A stretch of DNA of 7,358 nucleotides from a bacterium (lineage in GTDB: Bacteria > Elusimicrobiota > Elusimicrobia > UBA1565 > UBA9628). Shown here piece after piece: positions 5,321-7,358 of this stretch (positions are counted from its first letter, which is position 1; each line of letters starts with the position of its first letter). The position numbers and the translations under genes were made by a program. The notes beneath the pieces were generated by a model. That model had not been told where the DNA came from and did no database searches. It was given only the letters and a program-made list of their open reading frames with translations. The stretch lies in NCBI GenBank assembly GCA_021790955.1, contig JAJYFI010000074.1, positions 1 through 7,358 on the forward strand, given 5' to 3'.

Positions 5321-6088
5321 ATGGTGTCACCGCATTTCATGCCTTCCATTCCCGCCCTTGCAGCCTCGGGCTTGTCAAAACGCTACGGAGACGTCCTCGC
5401 CGTCGGCGGGGTTTCCTTCGAGGTCGCGCCCGGGGAGATCGTGGGACTCCTGGGCCCGAACGGGGCCGGCAAGACGACCATCATCAGCATGGTGTTGGGG
5501 GTGCTCGAGCCGAGCGCGGGCCGCATCCTCATCCAGGGAAAGGACATCGCCGCCAGACGATCCGAGGCGCTCGAGCGGACGAATTTCGCGGCGGTCTACG
5601 CGCCGCTCCCCGGGAATCTCACGGTGCGCGAGAACCTGCGCGTCTTCGGGCTTCTCTACGGCGCGCCGCGGCTGAAGCGGCGCATCGAGGATCTGCTCGA
5701 CGGCTTCGATCTCAGGAAGTTCGCGGATTCGAAAGCGGGCTTTCTCTCCTCCGGAGAGCAGACAAGGCTCGGCCTCGCGAAAGCGCTCATCAACGAGCCA
5801 TCTCTTCTCCTGCTCGACGAGCCGACGGCCTCGCTCGACCCCGCGACGGCGCGGGAGATCCGCTCGAAGATCCGGGAATTCGTGAGGCGCGGCGGGGCGG
5901 GGGTGCTTTGGACATCGCACAATATGCACGAGGTCGCCGAAGTCTGCGATCGCGCTCTCTTCTTGTCGAGGGGCCAAATACTCCTGGAAGGCGACCCGAG
6001 GCGCCTCCCATCGCAGCACGGCAAGGCGAACCTGGAGGAGCTTTTCATCGCGGTCGCGCGCGAGCCCCTCTCCTTGGAGGCGGCCTGA
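5321..6088 (+). CDS. ABC transporter ATP-binding subunit, ABC-2 exporter type
   Basis: A 255-residue cytoplasmic ATPase that would drive the permease encoded directly downstream. Seen: Walker A GPNGAGKTT at 45-53 (K51); signature LSSGEQTRLGLAKAL at 142-156; Walker B LLLLDEPTASLDP at 162-174 (E167 as catalytic base); and H-loop WTSHNMHEVAEVCDR with H200. The Q-loop region reads NFAAVYAPLPGNLTVRENL (88-106) with no glutamine at the usual place. I recall exporter ATPases with a similar (S/A)xYxxLPxxLTVxENL text, so this may be a subfamily trait rather than loss of function. ATG 5321 is chosen for AAGGAA 7 nt upstream; ATG 5339 is an internal alternative with the homologous part starting soon after. 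The stop shares one base with the permease start. The substrate (lipid, polysaccharide, drug or protein) cannot be told from the sequence. Confidence 0.93.
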   Translation: MVSPHFMPSIPALAASGLSKRYGDVLAVGGVSFEVAPGEIVGLLGPNGAGKTTIISMVLGVLEPSAGRILIQGKDIAARRSEALERTNFAAVYAPLPGNLTVRENLRVFGLLYGAPRLKRRIEDLLDGFDLRKFADSKAGFLSSGEQTRLGLAKALINEPSLLLLDEPTASLDPATAREIRSKIREFVRRGGAGVLWTSHNMHEVAEVCDRALFLSRGQILLEGDPRRLPSQHGKANLEELFIAVAREPLSLEAA

Positions 6089-6891
6089 TGAACCCGAGGC
6101 GGGTCTTCGCGGTGGTCCTGAGGCAGCTCTACCTCATGAAGGGGAGCGCCTCGCGGCTCCTGCCGATCTTCGTGTGGGTCGCCGTCGACATGGCGCTATG
6201 GGGCTTTCTGACGCGATACCTGAGCGCGGTGGCCGTGTCCCGCGTCAGCTTCTCCGTCGTCTTCCTGGGGGCGATTTTTTTCTGGGACGTTTTCAACCGC
6301 ATCATGGTCGGCGTCTCGATGGCCTTTTTCGAGGATGTCTGGTCCCGCAACTTTCTCAATTTCTTCTCGACGCCGCTGTCGGTTTCTGAATATCTGGCGG
6401 GTCTCATCCTCACGAGCCTCGCCGCCGGCGGCGCCGGGATCGCGGTCATGCTCGCCCTCGGGAGCGCCGCGTTCGGATTCTCCATCTCGAATTACGGCTT
6501 GGCGGCGGGCCCCTTTCTCATCACGATGGTTCTCTTCGGCGTCGCGCTGGGGACGACGGCGGCGGCGATGGTGCTGAGGCTTGGGCCGGCGGCGGAGTGG
6601 TTCGCCTGGGCCATGCCGGCGGTGCTGTCGCCGTTCGCGGGGGTGTTCTATCCCGTCTCGCTGCTGCCGGGATGGATGCGCTTTTTTTCGAAGTTTCTTC
6701 CGCCGTCCTACGTCTTCGAGGCGCTCAGGCGGATCGTCGGCGGCCAGCGGCCCGGGGTTGCGGGACTCGCCGCCGGGGGAGCCCTCGCGGTGGTCGACGT
6801 GCTCCTGGCCGGCGCTTTTTTTGCCTGGGTGTGGCGCTACGCGATGAAAACGGGGCTGCTGGCCCGCTACAGCGCCGAGAGCGTGAGCTGA
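6088..6891 (+). CDS. ABC-2 type transporter permease
   Basis: A 267-residue inner-membrane protein, the channel half of the exporter. About six hydrophobic segments can be seen near residues 24-45, 53-80, 103-130, 137-163, 172-193 and 225-255. The N-terminal helix (MNPRRVFAVVLRQLYLMKG) is amphipathic and basic, as in ABC-2 subunits. PFAGVFYPVSLLPGWMRFF (182-200) matches the conserved loop of the ABC-2 family, where the fifth segment is followed by a re-entrant stretch and PPSYVFEALR. Start ATG 6088 overlaps the ATPase stop (TGATG), with GGAGG 7 nt upstream; longer readings upstream only shadow the ATPase gene. A homodimer of this subunit with two ATPases is the usual arrangement. The drug-versus-glycolipid question is open; proximity to sugar dehydrogenases about 2 kb away, across unrelated genes, is weak evidence for polysaccharide export. 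Confidence 0.92.
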   Translation: MNPRRVFAVVLRQLYLMKGSASRLLPIFVWVAVDMALWGFLTRYLSAVAVSRVSFSVVFLGAIFFWDVFNRIMVGVSMAFFEDVWSRNFLNFFSTPLSVSEYLAGLILTSLAAGGAGIAVMLALGSAAFGFSISNYGLAAGPFLITMVLFGVALGTTAAAMVLRLGPAAEWFAWAMPAVLSPFAGVFYPVSLLPGWMRFFSKFLPPSYVFEALRRIVGGQRPGVAGLAAGGALAVVDVLLAGAFFAWVWRYAMKTGLLARYSAESVS

Positions 6892-6989
6892 ACCTTGACG
6901 GCGAAATACGCCGCGTCAAAAATATAAGATCATGATGGAGTCCGCGGACCGGCCGGTGGCGGGCCGCATTACCTAGGAGGAGATAATCA
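6892..6989. promoter_or_regulatory. Intergenic region with hairpin, AT-rich box and twin palindromes before the small membrane-protein gene
   Basis: An imperfect hairpin spans 6895-6919: TTGACG and GCG pair with CGC and CGTCAA, with a 2-nt bulge and AAATA loop. It is followed by AAAATATAAGAT, not by a T-run, so it is a poor plus-strand intrinsic terminator. TATAAG (6923-6928) resembles a -10 box (5 of 6), but TTGACG lies 22 nt before it, too far for a standard sigma-70 promoter. GTCCGCGGAC (6940-6949) and ACCGGCCGGT (6948-6957) are two perfect 10-bp palindromes sharing two bases. AGGAGG (6975-6980), 9 nt before ATG 6990, is a near-ideal ribosome site. Confidence 0.4.
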
Positions 6990-7199
6990 ATGGCTGAGGA
7001 GAAAAAGGACGAGACGTCGCAGGGTTGCGCCCGCAAGTGCGGGGGATGCAAGTTCTTCGCCGGGATGCTCGTGGGGCTTCTGCTCGCGGGGACCGGGCTG
7101 GGGATTTACCTGGCCGGGAAATGCGGCCGCTGCCACTCGATGATGAAGGCTCCCTGTCCGTTTAGCGGGGAGATGGGCCGCGCCCCGGCTGCGAAGTAA
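6990..7199 (+). CDS. Small cysteine-rich single-span membrane protein (69 aa), family unknown
   Basis: Not recognised. Seen: a charged N-terminus (MAEEKKDETSQG); C13-x3-C17-x2-C20; one hydrophobic span at about 22-43 (FFAGMLVGLLLAGTGLGIYLAG) with small residues G25, G29, G34, G36, G38 on a helix face, suggesting helix packing or oligomerisation; then C45-x2-C48-H49 and C56. All six cysteines flank the membrane, three on each side. C45-x2-C48-H49 has the form of a heme c attachment site, and the N-terminal cluster has the spacing of a metal or 4Fe-4S site, but at this length neither is established; zinc or disulfides are equally possible. AGGAGG 9 nt before ATG 6990 is the strongest ribosome site in the window, supporting a real, well-translated gene. 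Its last 38 nt overlap the convergent murC end. It could share an operon with the ABC exporter (98-nt gap) or have its own promoter. Confidence 0.75.
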   Translation: MAEEKKDETSQGCARKCGGCKFFAGMLVGLLLAGTGLGIYLAGKCGRCHSMMKAPCPFSGEMGRAPAAK

Positions 7200-7358
7200 G
7201 CTCCTGAAGCTCTTTTAGGATTTCCCGGGCGAAAGCCGCGAGCGAGGGATCGCGCGCTCCCATCACGAGGATGAGATCGCCGGGCCTCGCCTCGCGGGCC
7301 AGCTCCCCTGGAACGTCCTCGCGCGCGGGCGCGAATTCGGCCCGGCGCCCGCGCGCGG
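7162..7358 (-). CDS. murC: UDP-N-acetylmuramate--L-alanine ligase, C-terminal 64 residues (5' part outside window)
   Basis: An open frame enters from the right edge and stops at TAA 7164-7162. It reads AEFAPAREDVPGELAREARPGDLILVMGARDPSLAAFAREIL. The RPGDLILVMGARD part matches the C-terminal end of MurC-type Mur ligases (usually PGDxVLxMGAGD), the segment that closes the third domain. MurC adds L-alanine to UDP-MurNAc with ATP, the first amino acid of the peptidoglycan stem, in the cytoplasm. The final G of the usual GAGD is R here. After the fold a short tail (ELTSQPGRGPSPR) runs over the end of the small membrane-protein gene. A Mpl or another Mur ligase is possible with so little sequence. 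Confidence 0.7.
   Translation of the reverse strand, partial: ARGRRAEFAPAREDVPGELAREARPGDLILVMGARDPSLAAFAREILKELQELTSQPGRGPSPR

Noticed and set aside
4891..5349. Reading the ORF6N remnant as an intact 152-residue protein starting at 5349
   Set aside because: The first about 65 residues have no family likeness, and the true family N-terminus is present in a different frame from 5222, so the long open frame is accidental.
6895..6919. The hairpin after the permease as a Rho-independent terminator
   Set aside because: It is followed by A-rich, not T-rich, sequence on the plus strand and has a bulge; on the minus strand it is followed by GG.
7026..7049. C-x3-C-x2-C of the small protein as a radical SAM site
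   Set aside because: The spacing matches, but the protein is only 69 residues with a membrane span right after and cannot hold a radical SAM barrel.

Overview
This GC-rich window, with GTG and TTG starts beside ATG, comes from a didermic (Gram-negative-type) bacterium. It encodes a signal-peptide-bearing, beta-barrel-like protein, nucleotide-sugar dehydrogenases for surface polysaccharide, and a MurC C-terminus. The phylum cannot be read with confidence. An Elusimicrobiota-like or other environmental GC-rich lineage would fit the mixture, but that is only an inference. There are seven complete protein genes, two genes cut by the window edges and one decayed gene. No rRNA, tRNA, CRISPR array or transposase was seen.

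Layout. Positions 1-1699 (minus strand): a probable outer-membrane barrel protein followed 20 nt later by UDP-glucose 6-dehydrogenase, whose C-terminal half lies outside the window. Positions 1759-4175 (plus strand, divergent): a WbpA-type UDP-N-acetylglucosamine 6-dehydrogenase overlapping by 4 nt a soluble sensor histidine kinase. Positions 4172-5222 (minus strand): a ComF-family phosphoribosyltransferase, convergent with the kinase. Its start codon overlaps the stop of a decayed ORF6N-domain gene. Positions 5321-6891 (plus strand): a two-gene ABC exporter (ATPase and ABC-2 permease). Positions 6990-7199 (plus strand): a 69-residue cysteine-rich single-span membrane protein. Positions 7162-7358 (minus strand): the C-terminus of MurC, running tail-to-tail over the end of the small gene.

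How the parts may work together. The two dehydrogenases make UDP-glucuronate and UDP-N-acetylglucosaminuronate, acidic precursors for capsule, exopolysaccharide or O-antigen. The barrel protein between them is a candidate surface partner. The kinase is translationally coupled to the second dehydrogenase, but no response regulator is visible. The ABC exporter has no substrate clue in the window.

The most striking signal is a perfect 33-bp palindrome (16-bp arms, 1-nt centre) at 5051-5083. It lies inside the ORF6N remnant, exactly over the codons for the family's conserved LKSQFVTS-type motif, and is spelled with AT-rich codons that are unusual for this DNA. The gene around it has lost two segments and its reading frame, yet the palindrome is intact. 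This suggests a site acting at the DNA or RNA level, possibly the domain's own target.
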